A stretch of 37,789 nt of DNA from Oscillospiraceae bacterium (GTDB lineage Bacteria > Bacillota > Clostridia > Oscillospirales > Oscillospiraceae), in contig JAAWCD010000112.1 of the NCBI GenBank assembly GCA_022793095.1, forward strand, positions 1-37,789, given 5' to 3'. A program made the position numbers and the translations under genes. The notes under the pieces were generated by a model. The model made no database searches. It was given only the letters and a program-made list of their open reading frames with translations, and was not told where the DNA came from. Below, piece by piece: positions 22,927 to 30,370 of this stretch (the first letter of the stretch is position 1; every line of letters starts with the position of its first letter).

Positions 22927-23934
22927 ATGAGCTTTGACCCGGCGGCCTGCCGGCGGGAGCTGGCTCAGAACCTGGACGGATCGGAGGAGCTGGACGCCTT
23001 GGTCAGCCAAATCGGCGTTTTTGACACACAGAGCATCGTCACCTTTGGCAGCGGCGCTGCGGAACAGGCCGGTCAGTGTGCGGACCGCATCCTTCACAGT
23101 GAGCTAGGCCGGGTGAGCGATTCCGGGCCGCTTCTGACGGCCTTGGGCCGGGTGATGGAGCAGTTCGACCCGGAGGAAGCTGCCGGGGGAAAGAAAACGA
23201 GCGGCTGGCACCCTTTTTCCGGCAAACGAAAGCAGGATCCCAACCAGCTGTTGGACAAATACCGGGCCATGGGCGGCGATGTGGATAAGGTCTACATTGA
23301 GCTCAAAAAGTATGAGGCTGAAATCCAGCGCTTTCAGGGGAAACTACAGGAGCTGCTGGACGCCAATGTGCGAAGCTATCAGCTGCTGGTCAGATACATT
23401 CTGGCCGGTGAGGAGGGTCTCCGGCAGATGGAGTCCTATTTGACGGGGCTCCGGGCCGATTTGACCCGGCGGCCAGGAGACCGGGCGCTTCAGTCTGACT
23501 GTGAAGCCGTCCAGCGGGCCAGCGGGCTGCTGGAGCGGCGGCTCCACGACCTGCATGTGGTCGAAATTGTGGCTTTGCAGGCGATTCCCATGCTTCAGAC
23601 CATGCAGTATAACAACGAGTGCCTGATGGAAAAAATCCGCTCGGCCTTCCTAGTCACCCTGCCCGTGTTCAAGCAGGCCCTGGCCCAGGCTGTCCGCCGC
23701 AAGCGGCAGAGCCTTCAGGATCAGGCCATGCGGGCCCTGGAGGAGCGGACCAGGGAGCAGAGCAGGGCACAAAGCGCCGGAGAGACCGGACAGGAGGAAT
23801 CCCTGAAGGAAACCTGGCGCACCATTGTCAATGGAATCGAGGAGACCCGGCGGATCCAGTCGGATACCGAAACCCGGCGGGCGGCGGACGCCGTACAGCT
23901 GGGCAGGCTGGTTCAATCCCTTCCGGGGGTCTGA
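22927..23934 (+). CDS. Toxic anion resistance protein TelA family
   Basis: This mainly helical protein of the TelA/KlaA family has 335 residues. It starts at ATG 22927 with a purine-rich AAGAGGGGG before it. The core has the family pattern of long amphipathic helices: LLDKYRAMGGDVDKVYIELK, the ELLDANVRSYQLLVRYI region, LHDLHVVEIVALQAIPMLQT and QTMQYNNECLMEKI. The usual GDPTKYLDKY-like entry to the core is only partly kept (PNQLLDKYRAMGG). The C-terminus is charged and probably coiled coil. YceH of Bacillus belongs here. Tellurite resistance itself is not implied. Confidence 0.88.
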   Translation: MSFDPAACRRELAQNLDGSEELDALVSQIGVFDTQSIVTFGSGAAEQAGQCADRILHSELGRVSDSGPLLTALGRVMEQFDPEEAAGGKKTSGWHPFSGKRKQDPNQLLDKYRAMGGDVDKVYIELKKYEAEIQRFQGKLQELLDANVRSYQLLVRYILAGEEGLRQMESYLTGLRADLTRRPGDRALQSDCEAVQRASGLLERRLHDLHVVEIVALQAIPMLQTMQYNNECLMEKIRSAFLVTLPVFKQALAQAVRRKRQSLQDQAMRALEERTREQSRAQSAGETGQEESLKETWRTIVNGIEETRRIQSDTETRRAADAVQLGRLVQSLPGV

Positions 23935-24011
23935 TTTTCGCTTTCCTCGCGCATTCGCGCGTTTGAAAGATAAAAAACTCAAATTTCAGAATCAAAAAGG
24001 AGTGCATGAAC

Positions 24012-24590
24012 ATGCCTATCAATCTTTCCAAGGGACAAAAGGTGGACCTGACCAAGGGCAACGCTGGCCTGGATAATATTCTGGCCGGCCTGGGCTGGGA
24101 TACCAACCGCTATGACGGCGGCCACGATTTTGACTTGGATGTCTCCGTGTTTATGACCGGTGACAGCGGCAAGGTGGAGGCCGATACCAATTTCGTCTTC
24201 TACAACAACCCCCAGGACGCCGCTGGCAGCGTCATCTACGCCGGCGACAACCGGACCGGCGAAGGGGAAGGGGACGACGAATCCGTCACCATCACTCTGA
24301 GCAAGGTGCCTGCCAACGTGCAGAAGATTTCCTTTACTGTCACCATCCACGAGGCTGACGCCCGGGGCCAGAACTTCGGCCAGGTGTCCAACGCCTATAT
24401 CCGCATTTTGGATACCGCCAAGAATGAGGAACTCATCCGCTACGACCTGGGTGAGGATTACTCTATCGAGACCGCCATTGTGGTGGGTGAGCTGTACCGC
24501 CACGGCGGGGATTGGAAGTTCGCCGCCGTAGGATCCGGCTTCCAGGGCGGTCTGGCGGCTTTGTGCCAGAACTTCGGGCTCAGCGTCTGA
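24012..24590 (+). CDS. TerD family calcium-binding stress protein (1)
   Basis: A single TerD domain of 192 residues. Start ATG 24012 ([15 protein letters not shown]) is preferred over ATG 24006, as AAGGAG is nine bases upstream. The acidic calcium-site elements are intact: [11 protein letters not shown] with D.D.D, then [15 protein letters not shown]. Then come the family blocks [16 protein letters not shown] and [19 protein letters not shown]. It is very similar to the protein at 25406. Codon use is strongly biased towards GC-ending codons, consistent with high expression. Confidence 0.93.
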   Translation: MPINLSKGQKVDLTKGNAGLDNILAGLGWDTNRYDGGHDFDLDVSVFMTGDSGKVEADTNFVFYNNPQDAAGSVIYAGDNRTGEGEGDDESVTITLSKVPANVQKISFTVTIHEADARGQNFGQVSNAYIRILDTAKNEELIRYDLGEDYSIETAIVVGELYRHGGDWKFAAVGSGFQGGLAALCQNFGLSV

Positions 24591-24762
24591 AAACGTAACA
24601 TAAAACGGTTCGGTACTTCCATGAAGCGGAAAATTACGGTGATTCTGAGGCCGGTATGTAGGGGCGGGGCAGGCCGCGCCCCACAACGTCCTGTTTTCGG
24701 CGGTAAATTTAAAACATGAAGAAGTACTGGGCGTTTTTTTAAAGAGAGGATGAATCAACGCT
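24591..24762. other. Intergenic stretch between terD copies
   Basis: The stretch has no gene. A short GC hairpin (GGGGCG at 24661, CGCCCC at 24677) could be a minor repeat, and TTTAAAGAGAGG lies before the next gene. No promoter is convincing. Confidence 0.3.
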
Positions 24763-25371
24763 ATGGCAATTTCCCTGCAAAAGGGTCAGAAAATTGACCT
24801 GAGCAAAAAAGACGGCTCCCAGCTGACCAACCTGATGGTGGGCCTGGGCTGGAAGGAAGTCAAACAGGGCGGTGGCCTGCTGGGCCTGTTCAAGCAGAAG
24901 GTGGACGTGGACATCGACGCCTCCGTCATCATGCTGGGGGAGGACGGCAAGATTCCCACCCGGGACGAGATTATTTTCTTCAACCACAAGGACCATCCCA
25001 CCGGCTGCGTCCATCATTGCGGCGACAACCTGGTGGGCGGAAAAATGGGCGGCATGGAGGATTCCGAGCAGGTGCTGGTAGACCTGGACCGAGTGCCTGC
25101 CAACGTCTCCCGCATCGTGTTTGTGGTGAATATTTACGACTGCGTCAAGCGCAAGCAGCACTTCGGCATGGTGGAAGACGCCTATATCCGTATTGTAGAC
25201 AAGAACGCCAACGAAACCATTGCCAGCTATAACCTCACTGAGGATTACTCAGGCAAAACGTCTATGATTGTGGGCGAGATTTACCGCCAGTCCGGAGCCT
25301 GGAAGTTCAACGCCATTGGACAGCCTGGCTACGAGGCCGGTATTTCCGACTTGGTTGGCAAGTACACCTGA
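24763..25371 (+). CDS. TerD family protein with altered acidic loop (2)
   Basis: A 202-residue TerD domain starting MAISLQKGQKIDLSK. It keeps the DVDIDASVIML acidic strand and the C-terminal blocks EDYSGKTSMIVGEIYR and SGAWKFNAIGQPGYEAG. The loop that is [12 protein letters not shown] in the sister proteins is GDNLVGGKMGGMEDSEQ here, so several carboxylates are moved or lost. A short insertion (KQGGGLLGLFKQ, about 32-43) follows the first strand. It is a TerE/TerZ-like paralogue, perhaps with a different ligand affinity. The ribosome site (GAGAGGATG) is rather far from ATG 24763. Confidence 0.9.
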   Translation: MAISLQKGQKIDLSKKDGSQLTNLMVGLGWKEVKQGGGLLGLFKQKVDVDIDASVIMLGEDGKIPTRDEIIFFNHKDHPTGCVHHCGDNLVGGKMGGMEDSEQVLVDLDRVPANVSRIVFVVNIYDCVKRKQHFGMVEDAYIRIVDKNANETIASYNLTEDYSGKTSMIVGEIYRQSGAWKFNAIGQPGYEAGISDLVGKYT

Positions 25372-25405
25372 TTACAAAAGGCTATATTTAGAGGAGGAAT
25401 GACAA

Positions 25406-25978
25406 ATGGCAATCAATCTTTCCAAGGGTCAGAAAATCAGCCTCAGCAAGGAGGCCCCCAATCTGAAGGTGGCCCTGGTGGGCCTGGGCTGGGACATCAA
25501 GCAGTACGACAGCGGCGCGGACTACGATCTGGACGCCTCAATCTTCCTGCTGGACGCCAACGGCAAGTGTGCCAACGACTCTGACTTCATCTTCTACAAC
25601 AACCTGTCCTCCGGCGGCGTGACCCACTCCGGCGACAACCGGACCGGCGAGGGCGACGGCGACGACGAGGCTGTCACCATTGAATTTGACAAGGTGCCCA
25701 GCTATGTGGAGAAAATCGCGGTTACCGTCACCATTTATGACGCGGTGGCCCGTGGCCAGAACTTCGGCCAGGTCTCCAACGCTTTTGTCCGCTTGGTGGA
25801 TAAGCAGTCCGGCACAGAGCTCCTCCGGTTCGACCTGGGCGAGGATTACTCCACCGAAACCGCCATTGTTTTTGCGGAAATCTACCGTCATAACGGCGAG
25901 TGGAAGTTCTCCGCTGTGGGCGCCGGCTTCTCCGGAGGACTGGAAGCCCTCTGCCGGAATTACGGGCTCAGCGTATAA
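25406..25978 (+). CDS. TerD family calcium-binding stress protein (3)
   Basis: A 190-residue TerD domain behind GAGGAGG, starting [15 protein letters not shown]. The calcium-site pieces are complete: ADYDLDASIFLLD and [15 protein letters not shown]. It ends FSGGLEALCRNYGLSV, nearly the same ending as the copy at 24012, so the two are recent paralogues. A perfect hairpin follows the stop at 25994, dividing the TerD part of the array from the biosynthetic genes. Confidence 0.94.
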   Translation: MAINLSKGQKISLSKEAPNLKVALVGLGWDIKQYDSGADYDLDASIFLLDANGKCANDSDFIFYNNLSSGGVTHSGDNRTGEGDGDDEAVTIEFDKVPSYVEKIAVTVTIYDAVARGQNFGQVSNAFVRLVDKQSGTELLRFDLGEDYSTETAIVFAEIYRHNGEWKFSAVGAGFSGGLEALCRNYGLSV

Positions 25979-25993
25979 CCAAAAATGACAAGG

Positions 25994-26025
25994 CCCCTTC
26001 CCTGCGTGACCATGCAGGGAAGGGG
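25994..26025 (+). terminator. Perfect hairpin between terD and the biosynthetic genes
   Basis: A 12-bp perfect stem, CCCCTTCCCTGC and GCAGGGAAGGGG, has an 8-base loop and is followed by TAAAGG rather than a T-run. It may be a partial terminator or an mRNA 3' stabiliser that sets the abundant TerD message apart from the downstream enzymes. Confidence 0.6.
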
Positions 26026-26039
26026 TAAAGGTTGGCGAC

Positions 26040-27173
26040 ATGAAGTATTTTGATTATTTGAAAGAGGCGGACCAGGAGGCGCTTTTTTTTCGCCGCCCGG
26101 AGCCCTTTTCCAAAACCACAGAGCGGGAGGTCCTGCGGGGCGGACTGGGGGGCCTGCTGTACACACCAGGCTCCAGCCGGACCATCGCGTCCATGCTGCT
26201 GACCCGCAAGGTCCGTGACCTGACCGCGCTGTCCATCTGCCTGGAAGACTCGGTGGGCGACCTGGAGCGGGTGGAGGCGATGGAAAACGTGGGACAGCAG
26301 CTCAGCCAGGTGAGGGACGGGCTGGAACGAGGACTTCTGACGCCCGATTCCCTGCCACTGATTTTTATCCGAGTCAAAAGCGTGTCAATGCTGGAAGAAA
26401 TGGCGGACCTGCTGGTCCGCCACAGTCCTGTCCTCACCGGCGTCATTCTGCCCAAGGTCACAGCGGATTCCCTGGCGGCGGGGCTGGCCCTGACGGAGGA
26501 AATCCACCGCCAGTGCAAAGATCCCTTTTACGCCATGCCTATTTTGGAGTCGGCAGAGCTGATGACCAGCGGGGACCGGCTGGGCCTGCTGCGAGCGTTG
26601 CGGGACCAGACTGACCGGTTCTTTGACCGGGTGCTGAACATCCGGGTGGGCGCCACAGACTTGAGCGGCGTGCTCGGCATCCGCCGCCGGAGAGACACCA
26701 CCGTCTATCAGGTGGGAGCAGTGGCCGGCTGCATCAGCGACGTGATTCGGGTGTTTGGCCCAGAGGACCGCTACACCATCAGCGGCCCAGTATGGGAGTA
26801 CTTCCGCCCAGTGGAGCAGGCCATGGAGTCCGGCCAATGGGCCGAAATCGAAGGCCTGCTGCGGGAGGTCTCGCTGGACCAGCAAAACGGCTTCTGCGGA
26901 AAAACCTGCGCCCATCCGGCCCAGCTTCTTCCGGTGCAGGCCGCCTATGGGGTGCCCTGGGAGGCCTGGCAGGACGCCAGCGCCATTTTGGAAGGGGACC
27001 GGGACTGGAAAGGGGTATTATCCAGCGCAGAGAAGAACAAAATGAATGAGCTGAAGCCTCACGCCCTCTGGGCGCGGCGGGTGCTCCGGCAGGCCCGTTT
27101 TTTTGGCGTGTACCGGCCGGAGATCGGGATTCCGAACTTGTTCCGGACCGCCTGCAAAGGAGGCGCGGCATGA
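26040..27173 (+). CDS. CitE/HpcH-like C-C bond lyase of Ter biosynthetic cluster
   Basis: A TIM-barrel lyase related to citrate lyase beta (Pfam C-C_Bond_Lyase type), which should cleave or form a C-C bond on an unknown, possibly nucleoside-linked substrate. Its 377 residues include YTPGSSR (41-47, CoA/substrate Arg), CLEDSV (67-72, with the metal-site Glu/Asp), MPILES near 172, VGATDLSG near 207, and GFCGKTCAHPAQ (284-295), the HpcH-type lysine-histidine segment. The ribosome site is weak (AAAGGTTGG) before ATG 26040. It overlaps the next gene by four bases. Confidence 0.87.
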   Translation: MKYFDYLKEADQEALFFRRPEPFSKTTEREVLRGGLGGLLYTPGSSRTIASMLLTRKVRDLTALSICLEDSVGDLERVEAMENVGQQLSQVRDGLERGLLTPDSLPLIFIRVKSVSMLEEMADLLVRHSPVLTGVILPKVTADSLAAGLALTEEIHRQCKDPFYAMPILESAELMTSGDRLGLLRALRDQTDRFFDRVLNIRVGATDLSGVLGIRRRRDTTVYQVGAVAGCISDVIRVFGPEDRYTISGPVWEYFRPVEQAMESGQWAEIEGLLREVSLDQQNGFCGKTCAHPAQLLPVQAAYGVPWEAWQDASAILEGDRDWKGVLSSAEKNKMNELKPHALWARRVLRQARFFGVYRPEIGIPNLFRTACKGGAA

Positions 27174-28417
27174 GCCGGGTATGCCCTTCGGCGGGACAAA
27201 ATCTCCGTCTGACCCTGGAGCTGGACGGTCTCCGCTTTGGACTGACGCCGGAGGATTTGTTCCGGCTGGCCCTCCGGCAGAACCGGCAGCGGGCCTTTCT
27301 CTTTGTCAGCCCGGTGCTGGGCAAGCACATTCCTCAGCGTCCCGCCGCCTTGCTGGCGGCAGGCAAGCTGCTGTCCCTGGCCATGGAGGGGACGGAATCC
27401 CCCGGACGCTGGACAGAGGTTCTGCGGGGCGCGGACCGGACGCCCTTCCCGGCCCTTGTGGAGGAGCTGGAAGAGAGCCAGATTTGCCTTGGGGCAGAGG
27501 AACGCACCCTGTTCGTGGGCTTCGCCGAAACCGCCACCGGACTGGCCCGTTCTGCCGCGGCCTGCTACCGGGGGGAGTGCGCCTATATCAGCACCACCCG
27601 GCTGGACTGTCCGGGACGGACAGCCATCACCTTTGAGGAATCCCATTCCCACGCCAAAACCCACCGGCTCTATCTGGACGGACAAGAGCCATTCGCGGCT
27701 TCCTGCCGCCGGGCGGTCATCATTGACGACGAATTCACCACGGGAAGCACCGCTCTGAAGCTGGCGGAGGCCCTGCACAGCCGGTTCGGTATTTCCCGAT
27801 TCGTGCTGCTCTCCCTGCTGGACTGGACGGACGGAAGCCTCTGCCAGGCCATGGAGGCGCGGTGCGGACTTCAAATCCGGCAGGTGTCCCTGCTTCACGG
27901 GGCCATTGGCGGGGTAGAGGCCGGAGAACCGCCGCCGGCGGCGCTGGACGACTGGCGGGGCCGGGGAGTTGGCTCGGAGCCGCTGGTCCTCTCTGAATCC
28001 GGTCTGGGCACAGGCCGCTTTTTGCTTTCCCCTGCTGGACAGGCGGAGGATCGGGAGGCCTGCCGGAGGCTGGCCCAGGCCATCGGACCGGTGGAACCGG
28101 ACACCCTGGTGCTGGGGACGGAGGAGCTGATCTATGAACCGGCCCTTATCGCCGGATACCTGGGGGCAGCGGCCTTCCATTCATCCACCCAAAGCCCGGT
28201 GTATCCGCTGCCAGGCTCCGGCGTTGAAAACGGCGCCTGCTTTGACCCGCCGGACTGCTACAGCGGGGCCGGTTACCTTTACAATGTACCCAAGGGCCGG
28301 TACAGCCGGGCCATTGTGCTGGGCGAGGAGAAGACGGCCAGCCCCCAGGCCCTGGCCCAGCTGGCGGACTGGCTCAAATGGCGGGGCTGTGCACGGACGG
28401 AGGTGGTGCTTCTGTGA
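27170..28417 (+). CDS. Phosphoribosyltransferase with TRSP domain
   Basis: A 415-residue protein with an orotate-PRTase-like N-terminal domain (PRTase_2) and a C-terminal TRSP domain, the pair known from Ter-linked operons. The PRPP loop is VIIDDEFTTGST (183-194), preceded by a flexible-loop-like FEESHSHAKTHRLYL segment. The TRSP signature appears here as TQSP (340-343; HSSTQSPVYPL). It is predicted to attach phosphoribose to a base-like compound, giving a nucleoside-type product; substrate unknown. ATG 27170 overlaps the lyase stop (ATGA), and its own stop overlaps the next start (GTGA). Confidence 0.87.
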   Translation: MSRVCPSAGQNLRLTLELDGLRFGLTPEDLFRLALRQNRQRAFLFVSPVLGKHIPQRPAALLAAGKLLSLAMEGTESPGRWTEVLRGADRTPFPALVEELEESQICLGAEERTLFVGFAETATGLARSAAACYRGECAYISTTRLDCPGRTAITFEESHSHAKTHRLYLDGQEPFAASCRRAVIIDDEFTTGSTALKLAEALHSRFGISRFVLLSLLDWTDGSLCQAMEARCGLQIRQVSLLHGAIGGVEAGEPPPAALDDWRGRGVGSEPLVLSESGLGTGRFLLSPAGQAEDREACRRLAQAIGPVEPDTLVLGTEELIYEPALIAGYLGAAAFHSSTQSPVYPLPGSGVENGACFDPPDCYSGAGYLYNVPKGRYSRAIVLGEEKTASPQALAQLADWLKWRGCARTEVVLL

Positions 28418-29529
28418 ATCGAAAACTTCCCCTGGACCCGCCGGGCAGCTTTGCCCCGGAGGACGTGACCCTGCTCCTTCAGGACGTGACCGGCCGGGTG
28501 GAGGAACGGGACGTGACGGTGCGGGAGCGGGAAATTCAGGCCGGCCGGCACTACTCGGAGGACCTGCCGGTGGAGCGGCCCCCCAGCGCCGCCTACTTGA
28601 AGGTGTTTGACCAGCTGATGGAGCGGCAGCTTCCCCAGGTGGCCCTGTACACCGGCATCCTGACCCGGCTGGTGCTGGAAACCCAGCCCAAGCCGGCCCT
28701 GGTCTCCCTGGTTCGGGCGGGCGTGCCCTGCGGGGTGCTCATGCGCCGGTATGCCGCCCGGATGATGGGCCGGGAGCTGCCCCACTACGGAATCAGCATC
28801 ATTCGGGGAAAGGGCTTTGATGAGGCGGCAATCTCTTACCTGCTGGACCGCCATGCCGCCGAAGAGCTGGTCTTTGTGGACGGCTGGACCGGCAAGGGCA
28901 TGATTGCCAAGGAGCTGGCGGAGTCCTGCGAAGCATACAACCAGAAGCACGGCGCGGCTCTGCGGCCCGCCTTGGCCGTATTGGCGGACCCCGCTCATGC
29001 GGTTTCCCTGTACGCCACGCGGGAGGACTTTGTAAACCCTTCCTGCTGCCTCAACAGTACGGTGTGCGGACTCATCAGCCGCACGGTTCACAACAAGGCG
29101 CTGATTGGACCGGATGAATTTCACGGCGTGCGGGTCTATTGGGAGTTTGCGCCCATGGACCAGACCGCCCGCTATCTGGACGGGGTGTGCCGCTGGTTTG
29201 AACCGCTGGAAGAGAAGATCGAGGCCGGGTTCCAGGCCGTGCTGGCGGAGGACCGGACGCCGGACTGGGCGGGCATGGAGGCGGTGCGCCGGATTGCAGG
29301 GGCCTTCGGCGTGTCCGACCTGAACCGGGTCAAGCCCAGCATCGGGGAAACCACAAGGGTTTTGCTCCGGCGGGTGCCAGACCGGATTTTGCTGCGAGAG
29401 GCGGAACATCCGGACGCGGCCCATATCCTGCTGTTGGCCCAGGAAAAGGGGGTGCCGGCCACCATATGCCCGGACATGCCCTACCTCTGCTGCGGGCTGA
29501 TCGCGGACAAGCGGGGGGCTGACCTATGA
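28414..29529 (+). CDS. StiP/PRTase_1 protein with C-terminal PELOTA domain
   Basis: A 371-residue protein starting at GTG 28414, inside the preceding stop and behind GGAGG. An upstream in-frame ATG (28378) would extend into the previous gene and is less likely. Databases call this family 'cysteine protease StiP'; comparative genomics sees a phosphoribosyltransferase fold. Visible are SLVRAGVPCGVLMRR (a Cys where other PRTases have a small residue) and VFVDGWTGKG (153-162), a PRPP-loop-like turn. From about 305 on a PELOTA/L7Ae-like domain follows (ETTRVLLRRVP ... ILLLAQEKGVPATI ... PYLCCGLIADKRG), which suggests RNA contact. The activity remains open. Confidence 0.85.
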   Translation: MNRKLPLDPPGSFAPEDVTLLLQDVTGRVEERDVTVREREIQAGRHYSEDLPVERPPSAAYLKVFDQLMERQLPQVALYTGILTRLVLETQPKPALVSLVRAGVPCGVLMRRYAARMMGRELPHYGISIIRGKGFDEAAISYLLDRHAAEELVFVDGWTGKGMIAKELAESCEAYNQKHGAALRPALAVLADPAHAVSLYATREDFVNPSCCLNSTVCGLISRTVHNKALIGPDEFHGVRVYWEFAPMDQTARYLDGVCRWFEPLEEKIEAGFQAVLAEDRTPDWAGMEAVRRIAGAFGVSDLNRVKPSIGETTRVLLRRVPDRILLREAEHPDAAHILLLAQEKGVPATICPDMPYLCCGLIADKRGADL

Positions 29530-30296
29530 TTTTCGCCGCTGATTTGGACCGCACCCTGATTTTTTCCCAGCGCCGGCTGGACCCCAACGGCCCTGCGGTG
29601 ATTCCCGCCGAATACCGGCAGGGGAAGCCCTTCGGTTTCCTGACTCCCGGTGCGCTGGAGGCCCTGCGGGTCCTTCAGCGGAAGACGGTCTTTTTCCTCA
29701 ACACCATGCGGGGGCTGGAACAGGCCCGGCGAGTGGAATTCATAGCCAGCGGGAGCTGCCCATATCTGGCGCTCCAAAACGGACTGTACCTCTACCGGAA
29801 CGGAGAGGAGGACAGAGAATGGTCAGCACGGGTCCGGCGGCTGGTAAATGAGCTGCCTCTGGGGCTGTCCGATGGGGCAGCGCGGGTGCTGAACGCTCTG
29901 CCAGGCATCGAATGTCTTTCCAAGCAGTATGAATATCTGGCGGTCTTTTTTGTGGACGGGCCAGCGTTCGACGACACTGCCTGCGTTCAGCTGGCTGGAG
30001 AGTTGGCCCGGCTGGGCTGGGCCCTCTGCCGGCAGCGGCGGAAGCTCTACCTCTGGCCCAAGGCCATTGACAAGGGCGCGGTGCTGGAACGGGTGCGGGA
30101 TTGGGAAGATGGCATGGAAGCGGTGGGCTTTGGAGATTCCGGCTTTGACCTGCCCATGCTTCGGGCCTGCCAGACCGCCTGGTCCCTGCGGGACTGCGAG
30201 CTCTGGGGCCGGGATTGGGGCTTTCCCATCCACTTCTCCGGCGCGCCGGCTCAGGCTGGTACGGAGGAGGTGCTGCGCCGCATTGCGGGAATTTAA
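29526..30296 (+). CDS. HAD-family phosphatase of Ter biosynthetic cluster
   Basis: A 256-residue HAD hydrolase starting at ATG 29526 in a four-base overlap with the StiP gene. Motif I is DLDRT (D6 nucleophile, D8 acid/base), motif II NTMRG near 58-62, and motif IV GDSGFD (203-208) followed by LPMLRACQTAWSL. The cap between looks like the Cof/sucrose-phosphatase C2 type. In this setting it would remove a phosphate from the product of the PRTase pair. That is inference from operon context. A dispersed hairpin begins a few bases after the stop. Confidence 0.87.
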   Translation: MIFAADLDRTLIFSQRRLDPNGPAVIPAEYRQGKPFGFLTPGALEALRVLQRKTVFFLNTMRGLEQARRVEFIASGSCPYLALQNGLYLYRNGEEDREWSARVRRLVNELPLGLSDGAARVLNALPGIECLSKQYEYLAVFFVDGPAFDDTACVQLAGELARLGWALCRQRRKLYLWPKAIDKGAVLERVRDWEDGMEAVGFGDSGFDLPMLRACQTAWSLRDCELWGRDWGFPIHFSGAPAQAGTEEVLRRIAGI

Positions 30297-30332
30297 AGTT
30301 CTTTTTGCTTCTTTTTCTTTCAAGAAAAAGAG
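30297..30332. repeat. Dispersed hairpin after the HAD gene
   Basis: AAGTTCTTTTTG is followed by arms CTTTTTCTT (30311-30319) and AAGAAAAAG (30322-30330). It begins one base after the stop codon, in the same orientation as the copies at 247 and 6451. Confidence 0.65.
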
Positions 30333-30370
30333 GAGAAAACGTGTCTTTTTGTTAACGTTAGGAGAACATT

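Noticed and set aside
24661..24682. GC hairpin as terminator between terD copies
   Set aside because: Only six base pairs match and no U-run follows, which is too weak to call.
18346..25978. Tellurite-resistance determinant
   Set aside because: Ter and TelA names are historical; the genes are general stress components, and nothing in the sequence shows tellurite as the substrate.
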